A program made the translations under genes and the position numbers. This document shows, piece by piece, positions 54,357 to 62,707 of a DNA stretch of 64,000 nucleotides. The DNA is from Luteolibacter sp. Y139 (lineage in GTDB: Bacteria; Verrucomicrobiota; Verrucomicrobiia; Verrucomicrobiales; Akkermansiaceae), in NCBI RefSeq assembly GCF_038066715.1, contig NZ_JBBUKT010000010.1, positions 237,217-301,216 on the forward strand. The letters run 5' to 3'. Each line of letters starts with the position of its first letter. The stretch's first letter is position 1. Below the pieces are notes generated by a model. That model did not search any database, was not told where the DNA came from, and saw only the letters and a program-made list of their open reading frames with translations.

Positions 54357-55253
54357 ATGACACGCTCAATCTGGAAAGGTGCAATCGCGTTCGGGTTGGT
54401 GAACATCCCTGTGGGGCTCACCAGTGCAGAAGAGTCCGGATCGGAGGTGTCCCTCAACCTCATCGACAAGACGAACAACGCGCGCATCCGCTATGAGAAG
54501 GTGAACGCGGAGACGGGCAAGCCGGTGCCGTGGGAAAATCTGGTGAAAGGCTACGAACACGAGGAAGGCGAGTTCATCCTCCTTGATGAGAAGGAACTTG
54601 AGAACGTGCAGCCGAAACTGACCAAGACGATTGAGATCGAGCAGTTCGTCGACCTTGAGCACATCGAGCCGATGCTTTTCGAAAAGCCTTATTACCTTGA
54701 GCCCGAGAAACGCGGCAAAAAGGCTTATGCGCTTTTGCGGGAGACACTGCGGAAGACGGGCAAGGCAGGCATCGCAAAGGTGGTGATCCGGACCCGCAGC
54801 TACTTGGCCGCAATGTTCGTGCGTGGCGATGCGATCGTCCTTGAAATGCTTCGTTACCCCGAGGAGCTCAGGAAGGCCGACAAGCTCGATCTGCCGGCGA
54901 GCGACGACGCACAGTATCAGCCCGGGAAGAAGGAACTGGATCTCGCGGAGCACCTGGTGGAGCAGATGACCGAGAAGTGGGACCCGTCGCAGCACCACGA
55001 CGAATACCAGGCGGCGCTGATGGCCTACATCGATAAGAAGGCCGCCTCGGGTGGTGCCGCCGTTGTGAAGGGCGGGGACCGTGAGCGCGATGATCGGGTG
55101 ACCGCTAACAACACGATCGACCTGGCTGCCTACCTTGAGCAAAGCCTGAAAGGTGGAAAGTCGGGATCGCCAAAGGCCGCTGAAGTGACGAGGCCGGCTG
55201 CGAAGAAGGTCGCCAAGAAAGTCGCGAAGAAGGCGGCTAAAAAATCCGCGTAA
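54357..55253 (+). CDS. ku: Ku-type DNA end-binding protein
   Basis: A 298-residue bacterial Ku, which forms a ring on DNA ends and recruits LigD for non-homologous end joining. It opens with the family signature MTRSIWKGAIAFGLVNIPVG and continues with IRYEKVNAETGKPVPWENLV and KGYEHEEGEFILLDEKEL. The Ku core ends near residue 255. The C-terminus is a Lys/Ala-rich tail (AAKKVAKKVAKKAAKKSA), as in Ku proteins that bind DNA with extended basic tails. The start MTRSIW is set by the family; an ATG ten codons upstream is unlikely. A 50-codon zinc-finger-like gene follows after 2 bases. Confidence 0.95.
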   Translation: MTRSIWKGAIAFGLVNIPVGLTSAEESGSEVSLNLIDKTNNARIRYEKVNAETGKPVPWENLVKGYEHEEGEFILLDEKELENVQPKLTKTIEIEQFVDLEHIEPMLFEKPYYLEPEKRGKKAYALLRETLRKTGKAGIAKVVIRTRSYLAAMFVRGDAIVLEMLRYPEELRKADKLDLPASDDAQYQPGKKELDLAEHLVEQMTEKWDPSQHHDEYQAALMAYIDKKAASGGAAVVKGGDRERDDRVTANNTIDLAAYLEQSLKGGKSGSPKAAEVTRPAAKKVAKKVAKKAAKKSA

Positions 55254-55255
55254 CG

Positions 55256-55408
55256 ATGCAGGACCACGACCACGATCGAGCAGAAGAAGAGGACCGGGTT
55301 CACTTCGTCCAATGCCCCGTCTGCGGAAAGTGGATCGACACACGTGATACGGCGGAGGTGTTCCTCCATGCCAGCGCAGAGCACGAGAGGGATAGGCCCG
55401 ACGACTGA
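55256..55408 (+). CDS. Tiny zinc-finger-like protein coupled to ku
   Basis: A 50-residue acidic protein with HFVQCPVCGKWIDTRD, then FLHASAEHERD: a Cys-x2-Cys pair plus two His at zinc-finger spacing (C2H2-like). It starts 2 bases after the ku stop codon, so both are surely on one transcript. I know no described partner of this kind. Role in end joining is inference from position. Confidence 0.65.
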   Translation: MQDHDHDRAEEEDRVHFVQCPVCGKWIDTRDTAEVFLHASAEHERDRPDD

Positions 55409-55458
55409 GCGCGGACGCGAAGCCTCGTCATCACGTTCCTCTCTCCGTTTCTTGACGT

Positions 55459-55710
55459 CTAAGGCAGTTCCGAGATTTCCGTGAAGGGAATCAGAAACGT
55501 ACGGGGGAGCGGCTCCTGACACGAGTGGAAGGCGTTCCGGAAAGCATGGCGTGCCGCTCTTAGGTCGGGATATCTCGAGCGCGAAAGCCAAAGGGAAGGC
55601 ACCTCCGGCCGCCGTGAAAAGCCGGCAATCTGGAGCTCGGCGTTGATCTGGCCCCGGCGGGCAGGACTGGTATCTACGGGCAATTCGAAAAGAGCGGCAA
55701 TGTTGAGCAT
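55459..55710 (-). CDS. Small hypothetical protein
   Basis: An 83-residue protein (MLNIAALFELPVDTSPARRG) with basic, Arg-rich middle (WLSRSRYPDLRAARHAFRNA). Convergent with ku. Unknown. Confidence 0.5.
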   Translation of the reverse strand: MLNIAALFELPVDTSPARRGQINAELQIAGFSRRPEVPSLWLSRSRYPDLRAARHAFRNAFHSCQEPLPRTFLIPFTEISELP

Positions 55711-56583
55711 GGAGCCTACAGAAATTTGTTAGAAGCTTGCGCCAGTCGTTTTGAACCTGCGATTCGTGGCAAGGCGCTATTTGGATGCGCCGCCTCGGTC
55801 AGACGATTCTGGGGATTTCGCTTCGCCCCCCCCTCATTTTCCGACACGACCCGAAGACTCTTGGCGGTGTGGTCCACGAGCAAGCGGACGATCGCCAAAG
55901 ACCTTTGGCGAAACCTCCAGACTGAGTGGTGGTTTGTGGGCTTTGGCCATCCGGAGGAGGGTACGGGTAAGCTTCACTGGGGATCCAGCAGCATCGAAGC
56001 TGCGGCCATGATTCTATCGCTTGTTGCCTGGTCCATCAGTGCCAGAGATTGGCGTAGACCCCACACCAGCTTGGCTTCGGTGGCATTTGGGTGCTTCCGT
56101 TGCAGCATCCCCATGATGCGGAGGTTTGTGGCGATAAACTCCTTATCTGATAGATCCGGGGGTGATGTAATGAATGAGTATGCAAGGGGTAGCAGGCACA
56201 GACGGGGGGGAACTCCGTGCCTGCCACCCGATTTGGGCAGTGGGGGGATTCGCCACCCTGCATTTGGTGCGCCATATTCGGACCGATCACGCTACTCGCG
56301 ATCTCAACGTGTTAAGAAAGCGCGTCTGCCTCCTGGCAGCGCAGTTTGCTCGACAACGGTGCGATTAGCAGAGCGCTTGAAATTGGGACGGTGAGGGCGG
56401 CGGTGGCCCGCTACAGATTTACTCTCTCCTATCAAGGCCGTCCTGCCTAAATGAATCGCTGTCGCGCTTATTACGGGCGATTGCAGAAGTGGCTTGTGGC
56501 GCATGACCTAAAGGTCGGCGGCATTCGTTGGCCAGTAGCTCTAGGAATGGAACGTGCAAAGAAGCGCTAATCCCATGCGAACC
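55711..56583. other. Largely non-coding stretch before phoD
   Basis: About 870 bases with no good intact gene. On the minus strand, 55974-56114 plus upstream sequence reads as protein without a proper start, see the separate entry. Other open frames here have random-looking composition. Confidence 0.4.
55974..56114 (-). pseudogene. Possible gene remnant
   Basis: A minus-strand frame reads PDLSDKEFIATNLRIMGMLQ and then RKHPNATEAKLVWGLRQSLA, ending MLLDPQ at a TGA. It looks like real helical protein, but no start codon lies upstream of the first part; only an internal ATG gives a 46-residue product. Best read as a truncated gene. Confidence 0.35.
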
Positions 56584-58254
56584 ATGAAAACCTTGCGCCC
56601 CTTCCTGCTGGCCCTTTTGGCTTTTACAGCCCTTCCGACGTCCGCTCAGCTACCGTTCAAGATTGAAGATCTCTACGATCCCGCGCTTGCGCCCTTCTAT
56701 CATGGTGTAGCCTCGGGCGATCCATTGCCGGATGGAATCATCCTGTGGACGAGGGTCACCCCGCCGGGCAAGTCCGGCTTCACCATGCAGCGCAAGGTGC
56801 CGGTGAAGTGGACGATGGCGACCGATCCGGCCCTGACACAGGTCGTTGCGAGCGGGAACACCTTCGCCACTGCCGACACCGACTATACGGTGAAGGTGGA
56901 CGTTCGCGGACTGACGGCGGGCCGGACCTACTACTACGGCTTTGAGTCGATGGGGCGCGCGTCGATTACCGGCAAGACCAAGACCGCACCGAATGTGGCC
57001 GTCGACCAGCTGAAGTTCGCTGTGATTTCCTGCGCGAACTACGAGTGGGGCTATTTTTCCGGCTACGATCAGATCGCGAAGCGCACCGATCTCGATGCGG
57101 TAATCAATACCGGCGACTCGATTTACGAATACGCCGACAATGACACCTACAGTTCTCCGGAAATCCGCGATGAGCGGGTGCTCTTCCCGCGCAATGAGAC
57201 GGTGACCCTAAAGCATTACCGGAAACGCTACGCGAACTACCGGCTGGACCCTAACCTGCGCCACGCGCACCAGCAGCATCCCTTCATTACGATCTGGGAT
57301 GACCACGAGTTCGCCAACAACGCTTGGCGCGGGGGCGCGGAGAACCACAATCCGCGCAAAGAAGGCAGCTGGAAGCGACGCAAGGCGGCGGCCATGCAAG
57401 CGTATTTCGAATGGATGCCAATCCGCGAGTCGGGGACGAGCATTGTGCGCTCACTCAGCTATGGGCCGCTGATGGATCTGGTCCTTCTTGATACGCGCAT
57501 CGAGGGTCGCGATATTCAGATTGAGGATGTGAACAATCCACTCCTATATGCACCGGATCGGACCATTCTCGGCGCGTCGCAAAAGGAATGGTTGAAAACC
57601 GAGCTGAGCGACTCAACTGCCACGTGGAAGGTGCTCGGCAACCAGGTGGTATTCTCCGAGTTCAATATTGGCTTCACCGCCTCGCTGGACCCTCTAGTGA
57701 CTGGAGACTTCCTTGAGAATCAATTTCTCGATATCTGGGACGGCTATCCAGCGGAGCGTGCGGAGCTGGTGGATTTCCTTTCGACGGAAACCATCGACAA
57801 CGTCGTGATCTTGACAGGTGACATCCATTGTAGCTTCGCCTTCGAAGTGGCGAATCCGGCGTTTGGGAATCCGAACTACGATCCCTCCACGGGCGCAGGT
57901 GCGGTGGCGGTAGAAATCGTCACGCCAAGCTTGTCGGCCGCCAATTTCGACGAGGAGATCGGAGAGTTCTTCACTGGTAGCGTCGAGTCGATCATCAACA
58001 GTCCGTTTCCGGGGGATGGCGTTAATCACAATCCGCACATGAAGTTTGCGGATCTGGACCGGCACGGCTACGTGGTGCTCTCGATTAGCCCGCAGCAGAT
58101 GCAGGCGGATTACTATTATCTCGCGAGCGTCCTCGTGCCTGTGACGACCGAAAGTTGGGGTGCGGGATTCACAACCGCAGCGGGGAGTCATCTGCTGGTG
58201 CCCGCGACGTCACCCGCACCCCCAAAGGCGGTGCAGGATGTCCCAGCGCCCTAA
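56584..58254 (+). CDS. phoD: PhoD-family alkaline phosphatase/phosphodiesterase
   Basis: A 556-residue secreted PhoD enzyme that releases phosphate from phosphomono- and diesters. It has a Sec-type signal peptide (MKTLRPFLLALLAFTALP) rather than the Tat signal of many PhoD proteins. The N-terminal domain has HGVASGDPLPDGIILWTRV. The metallophosphatase core has ISCANYEWGYF, NTGDSIYEYAD, TIWDDHEFANN, LGNQVVFSEF and ILTGDIHCSFAFEV. The metal-binding Asp, Asn and His residues appear intact. An upstream in-frame ATG three codons earlier is possible. Confidence 0.93.
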   Translation: MKTLRPFLLALLAFTALPTSAQLPFKIEDLYDPALAPFYHGVASGDPLPDGIILWTRVTPPGKSGFTMQRKVPVKWTMATDPALTQVVASGNTFATADTDYTVKVDVRGLTAGRTYYYGFESMGRASITGKTKTAPNVAVDQLKFAVISCANYEWGYFSGYDQIAKRTDLDAVINTGDSIYEYADNDTYSSPEIRDERVLFPRNETVTLKHYRKRYANYRLDPNLRHAHQQHPFITIWDDHEFANNAWRGGAENHNPRKEGSWKRRKAAAMQAYFEWMPIRESGTSIVRSLSYGPLMDLVLLDTRIEGRDIQIEDVNNPLLYAPDRTILGASQKEWLKTELSDSTATWKVLGNQVVFSEFNIGFTASLDPLVTGDFLENQFLDIWDGYPAERAELVDFLSTETIDNVVILTGDIHCSFAFEVANPAFGNPNYDPSTGAGAVAVEIVTPSLSAANFDEEIGEFFTGSVESIINSPFPGDGVNHNPHMKFADLDRHGYVVLSISPQQMQADYYYLASVLVPVTTESWGAGFTTAAGSHLLVPATSPAPPKAVQDVPAP

Positions 58255-58321
58255 CACCCCCTCTGCACGAAATTTAGCGCCGGGTGACGGACCTACGAAA
58301 TGGCGGAGAGCGTCCGACGTC

Positions 58322-58365
58322 TCACCGGCGGTAGGGGCACTGGACGCGCCGGAGACTTAGGACGG
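58322..58365. repeat. Dispersed repeat family 3, copy B
   Basis: Second copy of the 44-base element, sharing GCACTGGACGCGCCGGAGAC with copy A and differing mainly near the ends. Non-coding, between phoD and a small WYL-like gene. Confidence 0.75.
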
Positions 58366-58531
58366 CTCCGCATAATCCTGCAGGCCGCGCTCTCTTCAAT
58401 GGCTGGAGCCAAGGGCTAAGACCAAGGCCGATATATCGCCCTCGGTTTCCGCGCCGGGGGGTGAAGAAACTCGGTAGAAAAGTTCCCACACCCCTCTTGA
58501 CAGCGGCCAATTATGGATATTTTCCGCCATT

Positions 58532-58819
58532 ATGGCACTGCACAAAAATGCATTGATGGCCGACCTTCGGGGGGCGATCCGCCATTACCGCGTGATCCGC
58601 TTTACCTACGATGGCCGGAAGTATGAGGCCGAACCTCACGAGCTGAGTCGCAACCCTGTCACCGGCACCTCCGAGCTCAAGGCTTGGGTGCGAAGGTCGT
58701 CGGCCGGAGGTGATTCTAGATGGATGACGTTCCACTACTGGAGCATCCGGGCGATGGACGTTCTGCCAGACAAGTTTCTACCGAGGGCATCGGAGAAGAG
58801 CCTTCAGTCTGCAAGCTGA
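58532..58819 (+). CDS. Mini WYL-like domain protein (divergent)
   Basis: A 95-residue protein with AIRHYRVIRFTYDGRKYEAE and, after a loop, ELKAWVRRS and YWSIRAMDVLPD. The helix, RxxRFTYDGR strand, P-H-E-L strand and final W-x-I-R-x-M-x-V strand suggest a WYL core like the proteins at 52394 and 61169. A TTGACA box lies at 58497; the second ATG (MADLRG, 58556) is an alternative start. Function unknown. Confidence 0.55.
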   Translation: MALHKNALMADLRGAIRHYRVIRFTYDGRKYEAEPHELSRNPVTGTSELKAWVRRSSAGGDSRWMTFHYWSIRAMDVLPDKFLPRASEKSLQSAS

Positions 58820-59011
58820 TCGTTCCAGCATGCCGGAGGCCGATCTCAACGATCGCCTCAGGGCTGGGGTGCAAATGTCTTTCTCAAAGGGCCTCCCGTA
58901 ATCCCACCGTGCGGCCTGAGAGCAGCCTACCCAGGCGACATAAGACGCTCGCTGCCGGTCGGGCGTAGCAACGGGGGAACCGGCTATCCACGCTGAACAC
59001 CAGCCCTCGCA

Positions 59012-59440
59012 TCAACCCAAGGTTTCCGACAGGTAGTCGCTCACGATTTGGGCGATCTCGACCGGCGTGGCGTCGTCGATGAGGTCGTAGTTCACCTCTT
59101 CCCGCGGCGTCTGGTATTCCTTGCTGCAAACCAGGTGGACGGCCAAGCCGGATATCACCGAGAAAACCAAAGCGGGAGCATGCGGCTTATCGGCGACCTT
59201 GAGCGCGATTTGCCATTCGCCGCGTGAATTCGCGCCGGTATCGACGGAGGCCTTCACGCCGGCTGATTCCAACGCCCGCCACGCCTGAAGCAGGACCCGG
59301 TGCACGACCGTGTGAAGGACGTCCCGCTTCGAGCGAATGGCCTCCATCATTCCGTCGCGGCGATTAGCGGCCTGAACTTCGCGTTCACTCGCCTTCTGGC
59401 GTGCGGCCGCGATGACATCGTTGAATTCGTCGTCTGGCAT
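59012..59440 (-). CDS. Hypothetical protein
   Basis: A 142-residue protein (MPDDEFNDVIAAARQKASER) with a basic helical first half and an alpha/beta second half (ALVFSVISGLAVHLVCSKEY, PVEIAQIVSDYLSETLG). Not recognised; composition is clearly protein-like. Confidence 0.65.
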   Translation of the reverse strand: MPDDEFNDVIAAARQKASEREVQAANRRDGMMEAIRSKRDVLHTVVHRVLLQAWRALESAGVKASVDTGANSRGEWQIALKVADKPHAPALVFSVISGLAVHLVCSKEYQTPREEVNYDLIDDATPVEIAQIVSDYLSETLG

Positions 59441-59766
59441 TGGCGGAAGTACGGCTGGTTAAGTTGTTACCTAGCTTGGATTTTTGCTCGTGCAACTCGG
59501 TGGATGAGGCCGCTCATTGGCTGACGAATTCATCAGCCCCACGATGATTCAGAACATCCTTGGTTTGGGGGACTGACTCGCGAGTAATTACACGGCTTGC
59601 CCCATGGCAGCCGGCCCGTCTCTCCAAACGAAGAGGCGGGCGGAGAGCCGCAATTAACACGAACCCTCCAGACTCCCGCCTCTTCGATGGAGGTATCGTT
59701 TATCCCGTCGCCGGATCAAGTAGGGAGGACTCGCTCAGCGGCAGAAAGGAAGGAGCCTATTCGTTT
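59441..59766. other. Intergenic stretch carrying repeat family 2
   Basis: No gene seen. It contains repeat family 2 copy B (59636-59677), enclosed by a perfect 11-bp inverted repeat. Confidence 0.4.
59630..59685. repeat. Dispersed repeat family 2, copy B, within a perfect hairpin
   Basis: The 42-base element (59636-59677) differs from copy A by one base. Here GAAGAGGCGGG and CCCGCCTCTTC, 11 bp, enclose its centre, making a stem with a 34-base conserved loop. Stem partly overlaps the repeat ends. Confidence 0.8.
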
Positions 59767-60084
59767 TCACGCCGGCCCCTCTCGCCGCCAGATGGCGACG
59801 GGATCACCGGCGGAATCGATGTAGTAGCTCCCGCGGAAGGTCCAGCGCTCGGATCTCTGTCCCGGCGTCACGAATGTCTGGAAGAGCTGGCTTGTGCTCC
59901 ACTCGGGCACCGACGATGCGAGCACCCAATCGCCCAAGAGACACTGCCCTGGATGGGCACGTTGGCTTGTCTGATGTCCGGACATCACCACGAGAGAAGC
60001 AGCGATGCAGCGATAAGGCAAGTTCGTGAGGAGGACGCTGAATAGGAAGGCTTGTAACGGGGCCGGGAAACTGTTTCTCCTCAA
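59767..60084 (-). CDS. Hypothetical exported protein
   Basis: A 105-residue protein with a signal-like N-terminus (MRRNSFPAPLQAFLFSVLLT) and a mature part CLLGDWVLASSVPEW, RWTFRGSYYIDSAGDPVAIW typical of small beta proteins. Unknown. A shorter start (MSGHQTS) would lose the signal. It competes with the N-terminal extension of the next plus-strand frame. Confidence 0.45.
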   Translation of the reverse strand: MRRNSFPAPLQAFLFSVLLTNLPYRCIAASLVVMSGHQTSQRAHPGQCLLGDWVLASSVPEWSTSQLFQTFVTPGQRSERWTFRGSYYIDSAGDPVAIWRREGPA

Positions 60085-60196
60085 TGGTGGAATCCCATCC
60101 CCAGCGCGTAGCAGAGGAAGCGCCTTTTACGTGCGAGTCGGACCACGTGCCCCCACTTACGGGGCCGTGGGTGGGATTAGCCCTGACGTCGTCTCC

Positions 60197-60454
60197 ATGT
60201 GGGCGGGTAGACCGCCGGACGGCGCGGTGGTGACCAGTGTGGCGTGTGCGTTCATGCCCGAGGGTCAAGGGGATGACCTTTGCGGGATCGTCGTGTCGAA
60301 GAAGGCATTGAGCGCGGCCCTCCGCCAGGTCACCCACATCATGGAAGTCTCTGTCGTCTACACGGTCGGATTCGAGGGCATCATTGAGGTGGCCGGTCGC
60401 AGAATCGCCGTCTTCCGGATCATCCGTCCATGGCGCAAGGTAACGCCGGCTTGA
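60197..60454 (+). CDS. Possible small hypothetical protein
   Basis: An 85-residue frame (MWAGRPPDGAVVTSVACAFM, VVYTVGFEGIIEVAGRRIAV) with beta-type composition. It ends 9 bases before a strong hairpin, which favours a real gene. Upstream in-frame starts overlap the leftward gene. Weak support. Confidence 0.4.
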   Translation: MWAGRPPDGAVVTSVACAFMPEGQGDDLCGIVVSKKALSAALRQVTHIMEVSVVYTVGFEGIIEVAGRRIAVFRIIRPWRKVTPA

Positions 60455-60463
60455 GGACTGAGC

Positions 60464-60496
60464 GCGGTGCCCGCACACCAAATTTACGGGCACCGC
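60464..60496 (+). terminator. Perfect 10-bp hairpin
   Basis: GCGGTGCCCG pairs with CGGGCACCGC around a 13-base loop, followed by CTTTC. It lies directly after the preceding small plus-strand frame and may act as a terminator without a long U-tract. Confidence 0.5.
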
Positions 60497-60825
60497 CTTT
60501 CGGGAATCGAAACAACTATTGATGTGGCCGCGGACTGGCCAGGGCGCTCCCCCCGAAGCGCGTCCGACCAGCCCTAGAGCACAGTGCCACCATCGCCTCG
60601 ATCCGGAGCCAGCGCAAACGATGTGGCAATCGATCTCGCAAGATTGAACGGGGCCTCCAATGCCGCGGCGAGATTCTGAAGCTGGGCGCCATCTGCGGAA
60701 GATGAAAAGCGCGTTCAGGAATTCGCTCGGTTCCGCTTGATCCGATTTTGGCAGACGAGCACCTCGATACCTGATAGGCACATGGCATTCGCTCTACCTC
60801 TCACCGGAAGGCGCTCTCAAAGGCC
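60497..60825. other. Intergenic stretch, no gene seen
   Basis: About 330 bases whose open frames on both strands are Arg/Ser-rich and not protein-like. Confidence 0.35.
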
Positions 60826-61086
60826 GTGAAAGCTCTGCTGGGGTGCAGGTGCAAACATAGGGACACCACGCGGATCGAGCTCCAATGCGGGCCAAAGGCG
60901 GGATCGCAAGGGCACGTTGAGACGTTCGAGTTGCTCGGCCACCTTCGAGCCGCGGAAGCCTACGCGTGGACTTGCCGAACGGGAAGGAAGCCCGTCCACC
61001 ATGTGGTGCTGAAGATTCTCCCAATTTGGGATGCATCAGACGCCGTGAGTTCAGTTGCAATCGGATGCAGTGCGGTTGGCGCGTAG
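60826..61086 (+). CDS. Small hypothetical protein
   Basis: An 86-residue protein (MKALLGCRCKHRDTTRIELQ) with LLGHLRAAEAYAWTCRTGRK and HHVVLKILPI. The pattern of a short strand, a helix and a strand looks real. Two Cys near the start. Unknown; 82 bases upstream of the second WYL-like paralogue. Confidence 0.45.
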   Translation: MKALLGCRCKHRDTTRIELQCGPKAGSQGHVETFELLGHLRAAEAYAWTCRTGRKPVHHVVLKILPIWDASDAVSSVAIGCSAVGA

Positions 61087-61168
61087 GCAGGGCAGTGCCA
61101 AATGGGAGAGGCGGCCGCTGACAAAATTCCCGGTTGAAAGGCGCGCGCGGGTGAATTTCTTCCCGCGC

Positions 61169-61486
61169 ATGCGCATCTTCGCTTCGCTCAATGAGGTCCG
61201 GTCGGCGGTCCGCGGCGGCCAGCGCGTGTCCTTCTACTACGGCCGGGAAAAGGTCATTGCCGACCTTTACATGCTCGGCCACGCAAAGAAGACGGGGGCA
61301 TACGTTGTCATCGCATGGTGCCACGAGCCTGCACAAGAGTGGCGACATTTCCGCTTCTCGATGATGTACGAGCTTGAGCCCCTCGGACCGATTGAGATGT
61401 TCCGTGAGGACTTCGACCCGAACGATCGGAGGGTTGTGGCGATCGACTGCACGGTCCCATACATCCCCCCGCGCCGGCACCACTGA
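61169..61486 (+). CDS. Mini WYL-like domain protein (paralogue 2)
   Basis: A 105-residue paralogue of the protein at 52394: EVRSAVRGGQRVSFYYGREK, ADLYMLGHAKKTGAYVVIAW, MMYELEPLGPIE. Same length, and the leader GGTGAATTTCTTCCCG is conserved in both. The start is set by that conservation; the longer open frame upstream is not coding. Confidence 0.6.
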   Translation: MRIFASLNEVRSAVRGGQRVSFYYGREKVIADLYMLGHAKKTGAYVVIAWCHEPAQEWRHFRFSMMYELEPLGPIEMFREDFDPNDRRVVAIDCTVPYIPPRRHH

Positions 61487-61491
61487 GGTTC

Positions 61492-61875
61492 TCATTTGGC
61501 GCGCCTCATCCTCCGCCACCGCCACGCAAGGAAGGCGGTCCATGGAACGGTAAAGAGTAGCATAAGGAACCAGTGCGCGAATGTAGGTCCGAACTCTTCC
61601 ACGGTCCATGGGGCGGCAATGATCGGCCATGCCTCACCCTTCAGCGTGGGAACAGTGTTCGTGGAGAAATGGAGGCGTCGGTGGTTGGACCAATCAAGTT
61701 CCCCTACATACCTAGCGGCACCGCCCAAGTTGACGATCGCCCCCTCCCACCCGCCGTAATGGCATACCAGCGTATCCTCATGGCGAAGCGACCGGCTCCA
61801 CGCCCAACCCAGGAACGCCAGCACGAGCAGACCGAGCCAGACGCTCTTCCATCGGTAGATCTGGCGAGGATGCAT
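61492..61875 (-). CDS. Two-TM hypothetical protein (paralogue A)
   Basis: A 127-residue protein with an N-terminal helix (WKSVWLGLLVLAFLGWAWSR), an exposed beta-type middle and a C-terminal helix ending FLAWRWRRMRRAK. A paralogue of equal length lies at 62708 on the other strand. Convergent with the WYL-like gene. Confidence 0.6.
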   Translation of the reverse strand: MHPRQIYRWKSVWLGLLVLAFLGWAWSRSLRHEDTLVCHYGGWEGAIVNLGGAARYVGELDWSNHRRLHFSTNTVPTLKGEAWPIIAAPWTVEEFGPTFAHWFLMLLFTVPWTAFLAWRWRRMRRAK

Positions 61876-61981
61876 TGAAGGAGGGTAGCGCGGAGGTCAA
61901 CCTGGGCGGCAGCGTACGACTTCGGGGTAAACGAGCTCAGAATTCCTCGCTTTCTAACTACCTTCCTGCTATTTGCGAACG

Positions 61982-62197
61982 ATGAGATGGAAACCCGTTC
62001 TCGATCCTGCCGAGGAAGTCCCCACCATCAAGTCAATCGCCGCAGGTGTTGCGGATCTGCAAAAGCGGCTGGAGCATCTGGAGCGCTCGCAGAGATGCCG
62101 CAGAGCCCCGGGCCCGTCACCCGCTGTGCGTGAACTGGGCGCGCCGGAGACTCTGGACGTGGACGGCAGGCGGTCGGGTAGCGACGATCTCACGTGA
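61982..62197 (+). CDS. Small coiled-coil hypothetical protein overlapping repeat 3
   Basis: A 71-residue protein (MRWKPVLDPAEEVPTIKSIA) with a coiled coil (ADLQKRLEHLERSQRCR). Its C-terminal third is encoded by repeat family 3 copy C, so the original end of the gene may have been replaced by the repeat. Confidence 0.45.
   Translation: MRWKPVLDPAEEVPTIKSIAAGVADLQKRLEHLERSQRCRRAPGPSPAVRELGAPETLDVDGRRSGSDDLT
62117..62159. repeat. Dispersed repeat family 3, copy C
   Basis: Third copy of the element, sharing GCGCCGGAGACTCTGGACG with copy A. It lies within the end of a small coding frame. Confidence 0.7.
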
Positions 62198-62339
62198 ACA
62201 TTCGGAAGACCATGGAAAGGACCATGGCCAACGAGAGAACCAGAACGGCCACTGTAAGCCCGTCAAGAGCGTCAGGCCTCCAACGGTCGGGATTGGGAGC
62301 GGTGGACATAGAAATTTCCATATCCAGTCCTGACCTCAT
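62190..62339 (-). CDS. Single-TM miniprotein
   Basis: A 49-residue protein ending in one membrane helix (DGLTVAVLVLSLAMVLSMVF) and RMFT. A later start (MSTAPNPDRW) gives 39 residues. Convergent overlap of 8 bases with the preceding gene. An 8-bp hairpin lies upstream. Confidence 0.4.
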   Translation of the reverse strand: MRSGLDMEISMSTAPNPDRWRPDALDGLTVAVLVLSLAMVLSMVFRMFT

Positions 62340-62364
62340 GTCAAACGGCCCGGCTTCAAAAATT

Positions 62365-62388
62365 GGTTGACCGGGAGGACGGTCAACC
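62365..62388. repeat. Perfect 8-bp hairpin
   Basis: GGTTGACC pairs with GGTCAACC around GGGAGGAC, 26 bases upstream of the leftward miniprotein start; it could be an operator or an intergenic hairpin. Confidence 0.4.
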
Positions 62389-62707
62389 GCTGGGCGGCTA
62401 TCTCAACACGCGGATTCACTCTGACCCCTTCCCAATATGAGGGCAGATTGGGAATTGCAGTCGACGTGCGCCGATCCATGTGGGGCATTGTGGGGGAGAT
62501 GAACGAGCCACGAGTCGAGGGGGGGCTTTGTTTCCGTCTCCATGGGTGGAAGCATCGCTAACGATGAGCTCATCCTATCACTGGCCACAGCTTACGTCTT
62601 CGTTTCGCCCACTGGTCACTTGTTCTTGCCTTCCTTCTCCCTTGGTCCGCCTTCGTCGGATGGCGGTGGCGGCGGCAGAGAGTACTAACAAAGAGGGAAC
62701 CTGAAAC
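62389..62707. other. Intergenic stretch, no gene seen
   Basis: About 320 bases with no supported gene. It must hold the promoter of the following two-TM gene. Confidence 0.35.

Noticed and set aside
55726..56394. A 222-codon plus-strand frame before phoD
   Set aside because: The translation is not protein-like, and a better, truncated protein sequence lies on the minus strand.
59804..60781. A 325-codon minus-strand frame
   Set aside because: Its composition (Arg, His, Asp, Ser clusters) is typical of non-coding frames, and smaller frames here look more like protein.
60794..61630. A 278-codon minus-strand frame
   Set aside because: It runs antisense through the WYL-like paralogue, whose conservation proves the plus strand is coding.
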